From Candidatus Obscuribacterales bacterium (lineage in GTDB: Bacteria > Cyanobacteriota > Vampirovibrionia > Obscuribacterales > Obscuribacteraceae): DNA of 64,000 nucleotides. The notes under the pieces are model-generated. The model made no database searches. It worked only from the letters and a program-made list of their open reading frames with translations, and had not been told where the DNA came from. How positions within the stretch are numbered: the stretch's first letter is position 1; the number at the start of each line of letters is the position of its first letter. This document shows, piece by piece, positions 10,001 to 17,359 of this stretch. The DNA is taken from assembly GCA_019637435.1 (NCBI GenBank), contig JAHBVO010000002.1, positions 310,001 through 374,000 of the forward strand, read 5' to 3'. Position numbers and translations under genes: made by a program.

Positions 10001-12034
10001 TAAAACGACTTCCTTTTCTTCCGTGTGAGTTACCGCGTTCCAGGGGAAACGTGAAACTTTGACGTGCACTTTCTGATTGGCAAGCGGCTTGCCGTCATAG
10101 TCGCGAGCTTCTATGGTGGCCTCGACCCCTTCGCCAGCCCGCACTACATAGTTGGTCGGGTCTACAAACAGAGCGAAATCGCCAGGCGTTACGGAGACGT
10201 GCCCGCTGCCGGTTACGGTGAGCTGACTTATGTCAGTTACTTCGGCTTCTATTTTGTAATCGCGCTCGCGATACTCATAGAAGTAGCTGGACGATGCGTA
10301 GTCGGGCTCTACCTTCTTGGTATCGAAAGTGATTGTTGCCTGACCGTTTTCGTCAGTCTGGGCTACACCTTCAGTGAGGAAGCTGCCACCATAGTCATAG
10401 TCGCCTTCGCCATCATTGTCATTCCAGTCGTCATAGAATTCTTCGTAAGCCGGTCGAGGTTGTAGTTTATAGCGGATCGAATAATCCGGAGAAGCGTAGA
10501 CTGAATATTTGACGCGCGCGTTAGCGACGGGTCCGCCAAAGAAATAGGTAGCGTTCAATGTGGCAGAAACCTTGCTGCCAGCGGTCACGCGCGGCGCATT
10601 CGGTTTGATTTCAATCTTGTATTCAGGCTTTCTGTATTGATCTACTTCAAAATATTCGTAGTCGGTATTGCCGGTCGATGCATATGTGAGTTTGCATGAA
10701 TAGCCGCCAGTCTTGCCCTCTTCAGGAATGTTGAACGTGCCATTGAAGGTTCCGAATTTTGTTGTCTTTATAGTTCCAGAATATAACTGAACGTTTGACG
10801 GATCCTCGATGACGACGGTAATTTCCTCTCCTTCGCCGATGTTTTCGAATCCTTTGCCGGTCAGGTGTCTGGCAATTCCTTTGAAGCAAACCGTTTGTCC
10901 AAGCCGGTAAATGGGCCTGTCGGTGTAGAAGTATGTGGTTATGTCATCGCTGCTGCCGCCGTAGTAGTAGCCTCCGGCTGCGTAGGCCGTGTGACCTTGA
11001 CGCTCTCCGATGATCGTCGACTCGTAGTTCTCACCATCACCATGTTTGATGAACGCAATGCCGTCTGCACCGGTAGTGGCTTTAGCGAGTACTTTGCTGG
11101 CATCCGAATCCTTGGGAATCATGCTCAGATTGACTCCGCTTATCCCGGCAAGCGTGTTTAAATCAATCGCGCGAACAAGAGTACCTTCAGGCGAATGCTT
11201 GGCTACAAGCCCGATATCGCTTACCGTGAACCAGGAAATTGCCGTGCACTGTTTTTGTCCCGTGAGATCTTTGCACTCTGCCACCACGAAGTAGTCTCCC
11301 GGTGTGAGATCTTTGTCCAGTTTGAAATCTGCTCGGCTCGAGTCTTCGAAATTAGGCGAGAGGTGTCGTTTGAGCTCTTTAAACGGCTTTTCCGCTGGCG
11401 TAAATGGATTGGTCAGTTTCGAATTGTATGATCCGTACAAGCTCAAGTCATTCGACATATGCATGTCGACTTTAGGCAAAACATTTATTGCGGTCGATAA
11501 AAACGGTTTCTTGTAAAGTTTGACTGTTGCTTCAGTGGCACCGGTCGCGCGGATCCAGAACGAAGGATTTTCTTGGGTGGTGAAGACGCGCACGTTGCTG
11601 GCGATCGTCACGGACGGTTCCAGCACATGCAATTTGATCGTGTCAGGAAGCGCCTGGATTTTGCCATCTTTTACCTGCACGCCCTGGACATATTCGGTTT
11701 CGAAACCGGGTGCGCGAACTTTAATTTCGTACTCACCGACCGGAAGCTGGTCGATTGTGAATGTGCCGTCTTCTTTTACCCATGCGCCTCGAGCCAGAGT
11801 GATGCCGTCTCTGGGTCCAGTTGCCACTGCATAGACTTTATTTTGCCGAATGTCATAGGAATACAATCCGAATTTCTTTTCTTCCAGCGCGATGGACCCG
11901 CTCACGGAGCCGGACGGGCGCTGAAGGAAAATCGCAAGTGCCGCGGCGACTAACGCATAAAGCAGCATAACTTCCCATGACAGGAAGAGGTTGCGTTGTG
12001 GTGATTGATTGGTTTTATCTGTAGACATCGGCAT
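7022..12034 (-). CDS. Bacterial alpha-2-macroglobulin with thioester motif
   Basis: The roughly 1670-residue protein has one N-terminal transmembrane anchor (about residues 18-37) and a series of beta-rich macroglobulin domains. The thioester signature G-C-T-E-Q is at 8573-8587 (Cys near residue 1151), followed by the alpha-helical thioester domain with W-G-W-W repeats and the C-terminal receptor-type domain. These are the features of YfaS/YfhM-type A2Ms, which trap attacking proteases: cleavage of the bait region exposes the thioester, which links covalently to the protease. It is anchored in the inner membrane with the bulk in the periplasm. ATG 12034 or 12028 is the likely start (a TTG at 12037 is in frame); all lie inside the end of the AMMECR1 gene, so the two are translationally linked. 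In E. coli such genes sit beside penicillin-binding proteins (pbpC) or the yfa operon; here a PBP-like gene is divergent, a comparable pairing. Confidence 0.93.
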   Translation of the reverse strand: MPMSTDKTNQSPQRNLFLSWEVMLLYALVAAALAIFLQRPSGSVSGSIALEEKKFGLYSYDIRQNKVYAVATGPRDGITLARGAWVKEDGTFTIDQLPVGEYEIKVRAPGFETEYVQGVQVKDGKIQALPDTIKLHVLEPSVTIASNVRVFTTQENPSFWIRATGATEATVKLYKKPFLSTAINVLPKVDMHMSNDLSLYGSYNSKLTNPFTPAEKPFKELKRHLSPNFEDSSRADFKLDKDLTPGDYFVVAECKDLTGQKQCTAISWFTVSDIGLVAKHSPEGTLVRAIDLNTLAGISGVNLSMIPKDSDASKVLAKATTGADGIAFIKHGDGENYESTIIGERQGHTAYAAGGYYYGGSSDDITTYFYTDRPIYRLGQTVCFKGIARHLTGKGFENIGEGEEITVVIEDPSNVQLYSGTIKTTKFGTFNGTFNIPEEGKTGGYSCKLTYASTGNTDYEYFEVDQYRKPEYKIEIKPNAPRVTAGSKVSATLNATYFFGGPVANARVKYSVYASPDYSIRYKLQPRPAYEEFYDDWNDNDGEGDYDYGGSFLTEGVAQTDENGQATITFDTKKVEPDYASSSYFYEYRERDYKIEAEVTDISQLTVTGSGHVSVTPGDFALFVDPTNYVVRAGEGVEATIEARDYDGKPLANQKVHVKVSRFPWNAVTHTEEKEVVLNEGDVTTGPDGKVLFKANAGTQWPTDTFYITATARDAKGDTILDTGSIWVASDSYPFYRGDSEKQSFKISLNKSVYTVGETARVMISGPFTGKEGYDALVTVEGTTLYSHRIVPLKATANLVEIPIDKAYAPNVFVGVTMVAKKKQFYASTEMLKVSPKDHFLKLAIETDKPKYKAGETAKYTIKATYEDGRPAPNTEVSLGVVDESIYSIRPENAGDIRKKFYNQRSNRVSTFCSFPESYSGGPDKTLDEPKLRKNFKDTAAWLPHLVTDSKGVVTANVVLPDNLTTWRATVRGVSMNCDVGATTQSILVTQDIIARLALPRFYTEGDGGEISAVVHNYSDQKQNITLTLTISDQFKTNLPLAQNLSVEPEKVGKFTWPVSIAKPGVGMIRVKAQGQTGGDYLERKLPVNSLGIPLFNADSGVLTDAVPSVQISHAEVGQVFSPKMQVNLAGSVIGQVQGTFDSLIDYPYGCTEQTMSRFMPSIVAMQLNKKLNVPLLPESIKRFEKVRQMGMAKLSEHQHSDGGWGWWKDDASDPYMTSLVLEGLYLLKDAGYSVDQSMQTRGLKWLQDNTTALEKQLSDPKLVKDWNAETRRCDMARLVYCMSVYKAKPTPSVVAWLKKEIPAFTPEPLAYAALAFKNLGETEAAQKASDRLIAIANKSDATVDWEHTDAMLKRLKLVGVTDWSYRYTGEETTALAFRAMLANKADKTDLLEQIKMWMMLHRDRDGWCNTKTTSEVLRALLDDALMSAANSGETVSARVLMDNVLQTEISFSGGERFSKEKSFALPTFKPATGAVQLQKVGMGKLYYNTILSYTKTMKPGEAVPVKNSPAGLTMSRTFYRLESQPAGTDGVLKVVSKPFNGGTIKAGETILMKVLVDSPISMPYVIVECPLPSGAEVVKSRGAQQAVDEGSDSSATISGDWGGTWWSHQDILDDKIVFFGTTIPAGKKEFSCLLRMELPGKVNVNPVSLAGMYTKLIRGYTVSEELTIK

Positions 12035-12800
12035 CAATTCTGTACAGTTGGCATTGTTGGGACGATGGGATTCCGGCTTTTAGTTTGGTTTTGACCAGCT
12101 GATAGTGAGGGTCGCTCGCTTCACCCGGTAATAGAACCGCTCCTTTGCCTCCGGCTCGCACCATTAGACCTTGTTTCAAAGGCTGCATGGTACTTATGGA
12201 GTTTATAGGAACGATCCTCTTTACTACGGTCACTTGAGGTATAAGTAGATTAATCTCGCTCTTTTTTATCTTTGAATATCTGTAGTCCTTGTTTAACGCA
12301 TCTTCAGTTGTATAGATCGTGGATTCGACGAGGTTTTTGTGAGTGGCAACCACATTGCCCCAGCAGGCCCGCGTATCGCCGTTTTTTATCAGGGTGATAA
12401 ACAGCCCCGCGTTTTTTTGATGATGTTTTTTGACGGAAAATCTTTTTGCAAGCTCGTCAAGTGAAAGCGTCCTCCAACTTTCGTTTTCGTCGGCACCGAA
12501 GTGGTGAAGAATCGTGAGTCGTGCAATCTCGGGTAACGATGCGTCGATTGTCGTGAGCACAGTTTCCTTTGAACTACCGCTAGACTTGTCTTTCGGCACT
12601 TCTGTTTGATTTACGTGTTGCTCGACGTTTTTAGTGAGGAGGGTCTCATTGAAGGCTGGCGTTACGAGTATTGTTTCGATAGAGCTGATGGGCGGCTTGA
12701 TCTGCAGCGATTTTTCAATCTCTCCATTACAATATGGCGACCATTCAAGGGTGACGGCAAGACAGAACAAGGTCGTCAGGCATAGTAAGACAGATTGCAT
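12015..12800 (-). CDS. Secreted AMMECR1-domain protein
   Basis: The 261-residue protein has a signal peptide (hydrophobic residues 4-17), a low-complexity linker to about residue 85, and a C-terminal AMMECR1-like domain: G-L-F-I-T-L-I-K-N-G followed by R-A-C-W-G-N (about 133-150), an I-x-x-x-V-T-V-V strand, and K-Q-G-L-M-V-R-A-G-G-K-G with a following L-L-P-G and K-A-G-I. AMMECR1 domains are normally cytoplasmic and in prokaryotes often pair with a radical SAM protein and Memo. Export of this domain and its place at the head of an A2M operon are unusual. ATG 12800 has GAGAG four bases upstream. Its 3' end overlaps the A2M start. The domain call rests on pattern memory and should be confirmed by profile search. 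Confidence 0.75.
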   Translation of the reverse strand: MQSVLLCLTTLFCLAVTLEWSPYCNGEIEKSLQIKPPISSIETILVTPAFNETLLTKNVEQHVNQTEVPKDKSSGSSKETVLTTIDASLPEIARLTILHHFGADENESWRTLSLDELAKRFSVKKHHQKNAGLFITLIKNGDTRACWGNVVATHKNLVESTIYTTEDALNKDYRYSKIKKSEINLLIPQVTVVKRIVPINSISTMQPLKQGLMVRAGGKGAVLLPGEASDPHYQLVKTKLKAGIPSSQQCQLYRIDADVYR

Positions 12801-12886
12801 TCGCTCTCTCTCGTTGCTTGTGAAAGATATACGGAGCCCTGGAGACTATTATGGGAGTGCTCCGCTAAACTGTTGGAAACCACAGG

Positions 12887-12914
12887 TTGAAACCGTGTGA
12901 GATGATTGTAAACT
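12887..12914 (+). promoter_or_regulatory. Candidate promoter for the PBP-like/SpoIID pair
   Basis: TTGAAA at 12887-12892 and TAAACT at 12909-12914 are separated by 16 bases, matching sigma-70-type -35 and -10 boxes. Transcription would start near 12921, just ahead of the GGAG at 12922-12925 and the ATG at 12942. This makes the TTG at 12915 an unlikely translation start. Only the sequence match supports it. Confidence 0.4.
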
Positions 12915-12941
12915 TTGTCGCGGAGAAAGATTCAATTCTTG

Positions 12942-13928
12942 ATGGCACGCAAAGATGATACGGCAAAACAGGCGGAAAGCCTCAATAGACGACGGTTTCT
13001 GAAGTCGATGTTCGGGCTCGGCGGTGCGCTGGAGGCTACGCAGAGCGAACCCGAAACTGCTACCGCTGCAAATCCAGGGGCCAAAACGTCAGCTAAATCT
13101 TCTGCTGCGACAGGCGCGCTATTTTTCTGGGCTGATTTGCAAAACGGCAACGTCGGTTTTCCATCAGGGCTACAAGTGCCGCATTCGCGTGCCGGTAGTG
13201 TTATGAAGTTGATTACTGCAGCCTGTCTTTTAGAGGAAGGTGTTTTCAATCCGAATGAAACTGAAGAATGTACCGGATCAGTCTCCATCGGCGGTGAAAC
13301 TTATGGCTGCGGAAAAGGGCATGGAATCCTGACAATCGATCAGGCGATCGCGCTATCGTGCAATGTGTTTTTTGCGAAAGTGTCGCGCAAAATAGGTCCG
13401 ATGGCGATCATCGATTACGCCAGGAAGTTCGGAATGGATTCACCTGCAGCCGGTTTCAAATGTGGTGCCTTTCCGACTAAACCGAAAGCTTCGACAGCTA
13501 GATACGCTCTGGGTCTGTCGGACGATATGCAGCCAAGCGCTCTCCAAATGCTTAGACTGGCTGCTATCTTTGGAACTGAAGGCAAAGTGCCGGCTATGAA
13601 GAATGCGGGCATGTTTGATGTAAATGATCTGAGCATCAAACCGTTTTCGCTGGATTTAAGGGAGACGACATTTCGCCGAATTCGTAAGGGTATGGTCCTC
13701 GCCTGTGAGCAAGGTACAGCTATGAAGCTTGATCCCGAGCACAAATTGAAAATCGCCGCTAAGACGGGAACGGTTCCTCATGGGAAGAACTTTGAATCTT
13801 GGGTAATTGGTTATTTCCCATACGATAAGCCTGTACACGCCTTTTGCTTGTTTGCACCATCCGGAACCAGTCGCGATAGCGCCGTGCCGCAGGCTCACGA
13901 TAAGCTGATGTCGGTTTACTGGCCGTGA
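12942..13928 (+). CDS. Exported penicillin-binding-like transpeptidase
   Basis: The 328-residue protein carries the three active-site motifs of penicillin-binding transpeptidases: S-V-M-K (Ser near residue 86, the acylated nucleophile), S-C-N (near 139-141) and K-T-G (near 274-276). The N-terminus holds N-R-R-R-F-L-K followed by a weakly hydrophobic segment, a twin-arginine-type signal, so export in folded form through Tat is likely. The protein is short, with no transglycosylase or dimerisation domain. It should act on peptidoglycan stem peptides in the periplasm, as a D,D-transpeptidase, carboxypeptidase or a penicillin-recognising sensor. The upstream TTG (12915) is in frame but ATG 12942 is preferred. 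The next gene starts inside its stop codon (GTGA at 13925-13928). It is divergent from the A2M operon. Confidence 0.85.
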   Translation: MARKDDTAKQAESLNRRRFLKSMFGLGGALEATQSEPETATAANPGAKTSAKSSAATGALFFWADLQNGNVGFPSGLQVPHSRAGSVMKLITAACLLEEGVFNPNETEECTGSVSIGGETYGCGKGHGILTIDQAIALSCNVFFAKVSRKIGPMAIIDYARKFGMDSPAAGFKCGAFPTKPKASTARYALGLSDDMQPSALQMLRLAAIFGTEGKVPAMKNAGMFDVNDLSIKPFSLDLRETTFRRIRKGMVLACEQGTAMKLDPEHKLKIAAKTGTVPHGKNFESWVIGYFPYDKPVHAFCLFAPSGTSRDSAVPQAHDKLMSVYWP

Positions 13929-15130
13929 GCCCAGTTAGTATGCTGATTTGGTTTTGCCTGTCAAAGTTTAGACTGATACTACTGCTGGTGCTCCTCTCGG
14001 GCTTGAATGGAGCTCCGGCGCTTGCGCTGCCGTCTAGCTTGCGAGTGAAACTGTTCGAAGCGCACGGTAGGCTCGAGTCCGTGCATATTCGCGGTCCGTT
14101 CGATATCGTAGTGCCAGGACAAAAGAGAATCTCTAAAACTGAGTGGATAAGGGTCTCTTCAAGAAATGGGCAGATAGAGCTGTTTTCGTCTGGCAACTCG
14201 CATCATTCGTTTTTGTCCTGTCAAAAGTTGGTTGTACAGCCGCTAGATCGTCGCGGAGTACGAATTAGAATCAATCGAGACACCATAGAAAGAGCCTATC
14301 TTGGCCGATTGAACTTCTCTGTCGGCGACACGGCAAAACTTCCGTCATTGAAGATAGTCAACGAGCTGCCTACGTTTGAATATGTGGCTTCTGTTGTTGG
14401 TTCCGAATCGCCTGTTCGGAGTCCGCCAGAGGCAATGAAGGCGCTTGCTGTTTTAGTCATCGCTATTGTCGAACAGAAAGGCGAGCGCAGCTTGGTTGGA
14501 GACTCGACCAAAGAGCAAGCTTATAAAGGATGCGAGCACGCAACGCCATCAGTCTTCGCCGCCGTTAAAGCCGTATACGGCAAGCGGCTCTTTTATAAGA
14601 ATTCGCCTGTACAAGCATTTTTTCACTCGACCTGCGCCGGCGGCACTAGTCGCGGTGTTGATATTTTTGGTAAGAATGCCGGACCGCTTGTTTATCTGGA
14701 GTCGGTTCCATGCGAGTACTGCAAGGACTCACCGTTCTGGGATTTGAAGGTTTCCTCGTTGCCGTTATCGACAATGAACCAGGCGTTCGGTGGAAGACTG
14801 AGTGCCACTAAATACGATGCTCAAGATCGTCCAACGGAAGTTAAAATTCTGGACGGCAAGTCGGCCGGCAAAGTAATGTCCGGTTACGAGGCGTGGCTTA
14901 GAATCGGTCGAACCTACGGCTGGGGAAAAGTGCCAGGGACTCGCTACCAATTCCGTGATAACAATGAGAAATTGGTGGATATCGAATCCTCGGGTGCTGG
15001 CCATGGCGTCGGTTATTGCCAGTGGGGTGGCGTGGGTATGGCAGAGCAAGGGAAGACGTACGAGGAGATACTGAGGTTTTATTTTCCGAAGTGTAATCTT
15101 CGGACGATTGCGTTGAGGGCGCCTCGTTAA
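13925..15130 (+). CDS. SpoIID/LytB-domain protein
   Basis: The 401-residue protein has an N-terminal signal peptide or anchor (about residues 10-38) and a SpoIID/LytB domain: a Y-K-G-C element (about 200), F-F-H-S-T-C-A-G-G (about 237-245), a C-E-Y-C pair (about 263-266) and the C-terminal G-A-G-H-G-V-G-Y-C-Q-W-G-G with Y-x-x-I-L-x-x-Y-F-P (about 357-390). SpoIID is a lytic transglycosylase acting on peptide-free (denuded) glycan, and LytB modifies amidase activity. The GTG start overlaps the stop of the transpeptidase gene, so the two are translationally coupled and probably act on the same wall substrate. ATG 13940 is an alternative start. The domain is shared with non-sporulating bacteria, so it does not imply sporulation. 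Confidence 0.88.
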   Translation: MSPVSMLIWFCLSKFRLILLLVLLSGLNGAPALALPSSLRVKLFEAHGRLESVHIRGPFDIVVPGQKRISKTEWIRVSSRNGQIELFSSGNSHHSFLSCQKLVVQPLDRRGVRIRINRDTIERAYLGRLNFSVGDTAKLPSLKIVNELPTFEYVASVVGSESPVRSPPEAMKALAVLVIAIVEQKGERSLVGDSTKEQAYKGCEHATPSVFAAVKAVYGKRLFYKNSPVQAFFHSTCAGGTSRGVDIFGKNAGPLVYLESVPCEYCKDSPFWDLKVSSLPLSTMNQAFGGRLSATKYDAQDRPTEVKILDGKSAGKVMSGYEAWLRIGRTYGWGKVPGTRYQFRDNNEKLVDIESSGAGHGVGYCQWGGVGMAEQGKTYEEILRFYFPKCNLRTIALRAPR

Positions 15131-15642
15131 AGGAAAATCTCTGAAAATCTTTTTGATGTCTTTGGTTGTCGCCGTTTGGACGCCAAGAGAAGCCCTTAAG
15201 ATTTTCAGAGATTTTTCAAACGTTTTATACGGGCCATAAAGAAAAAGCTCTGAAAATCTTTTGGTCGCTGTTAATAAGAGGTTCTTTTGCTTCTAGGAAA
15301 AACCTCTGAAAATCTTTAGCAACGCCAGGCTATGAAATATGACGATGTCAGGCGAGCGATTAATGACTTTTACAAGTTATGCGCAGTGAGAATATTTATC
15401 GACGAAAAACTATTCGTAGTAAGCATTACATTCGTACTAAGAATAATAATCGCGCGAAAACTATTCCTATTGCGACTACTGCGCTGGGAAGATTACAGGA
15501 CTATTTCGTCACAAAGAAAAAACTCTGAAAATCTTTTCCTAAGTCTAGGACCCAAAAAGATTTTCCGGAAAAATTGAACTTTTAACCCCCGTTCTCCGTA
15601 TTTATAAGTAGGAGCAGTTTCACCACGAGGAGGGTGAGTTAT
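15131..15642. repeat. Gene-free AT-rich segment with six CTCTGAAAATCTTT-type repeats
   Basis: The 14-base unit CTCTGAAAATCTTT occurs forward at 15139-15152, 15248-15261, 15304-15317 and 15523-15536. It occurs inverted at 15198-15210, and in a diverged inverted form at 15556-15569. The first two copies extend into an 18-base perfect inverted repeat (around 15134-15151 and 15198-15215) with a 46-base loop, starting just after the SpoIID stop. The last two form an 11-base stem around 15527-15565. The remaining sequence is AT-rich with no convincing gene (the 81-codon frame at 15332 reads through the repeats). A ten-base core copy recurs at 17338-17347 between the hydrolase and vWA genes. These could be protein-binding sites, a REP-like element or folded RNA. 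Confidence 0.75.
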
Positions 15643-16359
15643 ATGAGCACAACCTCGAAACTTACAACGGCGGAACAGATCGAAGACTTCATCTCGAAGC
15701 ATCCCGGCGAAGAGCTGATCACGCGAAGGCAACTAATACCATTTGGTTCGGCTGCGGTAGTCGACAATATTATTTTCAAGCTCGTCCACAAAACGGGCTC
15801 ATTAGTCCGTATCGCCTGGGGTTGCTATCGAAAACGCGAACGCGTCACGGAAGTTACAGGTGCGGAAGTGGCGCGAGTCAAGGCTGCGGCTTTCGGACGC
15901 AGTATTGTTCCGTCGCCGCGCACCGCTGCTTTTAACTTGGGAATTTCCGATAGACCGGCAGCACCATTGGAATTCTTGACCAGCGGTCGAAGCAGTTCCT
16001 TCCAATTTCAAAACCAAAAGATTTTTTTGACTGGAGCCAGTCCCCGCAAAATGTCGCTAGGCGAGGGTAAAATCGGTCAAGCTATTCGAGCACTTTGGCA
16101 TTTGGGCAAATCCATCGTCGATGAGCACGTCATCGGAAAGGCAACCAGGTCCTTTTCGACTGATGAGAGAATCGAAATGGGCAAGCTTTGTGCGTCTATG
16201 CCGGAATGGCTCGGGCAATTCTTCTATCCCTGGAGACTCCTGGAGAGAGTTTCTAGACCGTATCCTGACGATTTGGAGCAGCTATGGCTGCATGAAGCAT
16301 CCGCTCTCTATTGTTTTAGTTCCGACCCCAACGGAAGCCGTTTGGCTCTCACTGGTTAG
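15643..16359 (+). CDS. DUF6088 (AbiEi antitoxin-like) protein
   Basis: The 238-residue protein matches the DUF6088/AbiEi-like fold: an N-terminal winged-helix region (I-E-D-F-I...R-R-Q-L...V-V-D-N-I-I-F-K-L...L-V-R-I-A-W-G-C-Y, about residues 9-66), then P-S-P-R-T-A-A-F-N-L-G-I-S (about 88-100) and the L-T-S-G-R-S strand. Such proteins bind DNA and often act as the antitoxin of an AbiEii-type nucleotidyltransferase. The ATG at 15643 follows GAGGAGG at 15625-15631. No nucleotidyltransferase follows: the gene ends at 16359 and the next gene is convergent. The last 40 residues extend beyond the usual domain end. The repeat cluster lies directly upstream and could be its operator, an inference only. 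Confidence 0.8.
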   Translation: MSTTSKLTTAEQIEDFISKHPGEELITRRQLIPFGSAAVVDNIIFKLVHKTGSLVRIAWGCYRKRERVTEVTGAEVARVKAAAFGRSIVPSPRTAAFNLGISDRPAAPLEFLTSGRSSSFQFQNQKIFLTGASPRKMSLGEGKIGQAIRALWHLGKSIVDEHVIGKATRSFSTDERIEMGKLCASMPEWLGQFFYPWRLLERVSRPYPDDLEQLWLHEASALYCFSSDPNGSRLALTG

Positions 16360-16513
16360 ACCTGGAAATAGAGCAAACTTTGACTGGAAAGAAAGAGCAA
16401 GATATTGCGCTTCTCCCGGTATAAAGGTTAGCTCCAGCATTAGCCGGTGCCTTCCAAGTAAAACGGGCACGTAGGTTTGTTGCTGGAGCAAGAGTGCTTT
16501 TAGTTCAAAATGA

Positions 16514-17308
16514 TCATGAAGCCGCTTTTATGCCACCGGACGCGATGGCGCTTGCCGACTGGCTAAAGAGTTGAAAGCGTGAACGAATTGCTCGTGGATC
16601 TCGCTCGACGACGTCGATGCAATTTGCCGGAATTCCCATTTCCGTTCCGATTTTTTGGAAATCTTCATTGTCGAGTTGCAAGCCCATGAAGAAAATCTTG
16701 TGTTTTTCCATTGCGAGCATGTCCTTCACAACCTTTGCCACATCTGCAGCCGTTGATCGTCCTTCATTATTGACGCCGTCGGTCATTAATAAGGTGACTG
16801 AACGCGTCTGGATTCCATATGTCTCCTCCCACCACTTGGTCCTTGCTATTACGCTTCCAAGCGTTTCCAGGCAGCGGTCGTATAACGGTGTTCCCGAGCC
16901 TGCGATGAAACCCTTTCTATCTAATCGCGGCGCTGCCTTCAAGTTTGACCAGCGAAATTGTTCTTCGCTTCCTGTGATGTGACGCGTATACAGCTTGCTG
17001 TGGTTCAACAGTATTGTCAGTGATTCGATCGAATTGACTGCTCGGGCACCGATTAGTGAATTCACGACGAGGTTGTGTCCCTCGATAACGGCTCTATCGT
17101 TGTCGTTGAATTCCATCGATGGACTATTGTCGATCAGCATGCACAGCTGAGTCTGTTCTGTCACCGTCGGTTTAACGACCGGAGCCGCCATTGTGCGGTT
17201 GATTCTTGTGGATAAACCGTTTAAGAGGGCTGCTGAACCAGGCGAGATCTCGCCGGCATCGAGGGATTCTTGGAAAAGGTCGGATGCATCTGGTGTGTCT
17301 GAACTCAT
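16514..17308 (-). CDS. von Willebrand factor A domain protein (TerY-like)
   Basis: This 264-residue soluble protein has a complete MIDAS metal site: D-N-S-P-S (Asp60, Ser62, Ser64), G-S-G-T-P (Thr140) and T-D-G-V-N (Asp177). This is the pattern of TerY/YegL-type vWA proteins, which act as metal-dependent protein-interaction modules. It has no signal peptide and is therefore cytoplasmic. AAGGAG lies six to seven bases before the ATG. It is the last gene of the run PP2C - kinase - hydrolase - vWA, the same three signalling modules found together in TerY-phosphorylation triads. It is convergent with the DUF6088 gene (gap 16360-16513, in which I see nothing). Confidence 0.9.
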   Translation of the reverse strand: MSSDTPDASDLFQESLDAGEISPGSAALLNGLSTRINRTMAAPVVKPTVTEQTQLCMLIDNSPSMEFNDNDRAVIEGHNLVVNSLIGARAVNSIESLTILLNHSKLYTRHITGSEEQFRWSNLKAAPRLDRKGFIAGSGTPLYDRCLETLGSVIARTKWWEETYGIQTRSVTLLMTDGVNNEGRSTAADVAKVVKDMLAMEKHKIFFMGLQLDNEDFQKIGTEMGIPANCIDVVERDPRAIRSRFQLFSQSASAIASGGIKAAS

Positions 17309-17359
17309 AATATTCTCCTTCTAAATGAAATTTTGCCGAAAATCTTTTTGACCGAACTA

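Noticed and set aside
13925..15130. SpoIID as evidence for sporulation
   Set aside because: SpoIID/LytB domains are widespread in non-sporulating bacteria including Cyanobacteria; no other sporulation gene is present.
15139..15536. Regularly spaced short repeats resembling a CRISPR array
   Set aside because: Repeats are only 14 bases, appear in both orientations and are spaced irregularly (about 31 to 219 bases), with no cas gene in the window.
15332..15577. 81-codon open frame in the repeat cluster
   Set aside because: It runs through the repeat units, lacks a Shine-Dalgarno and has no protein-like composition.
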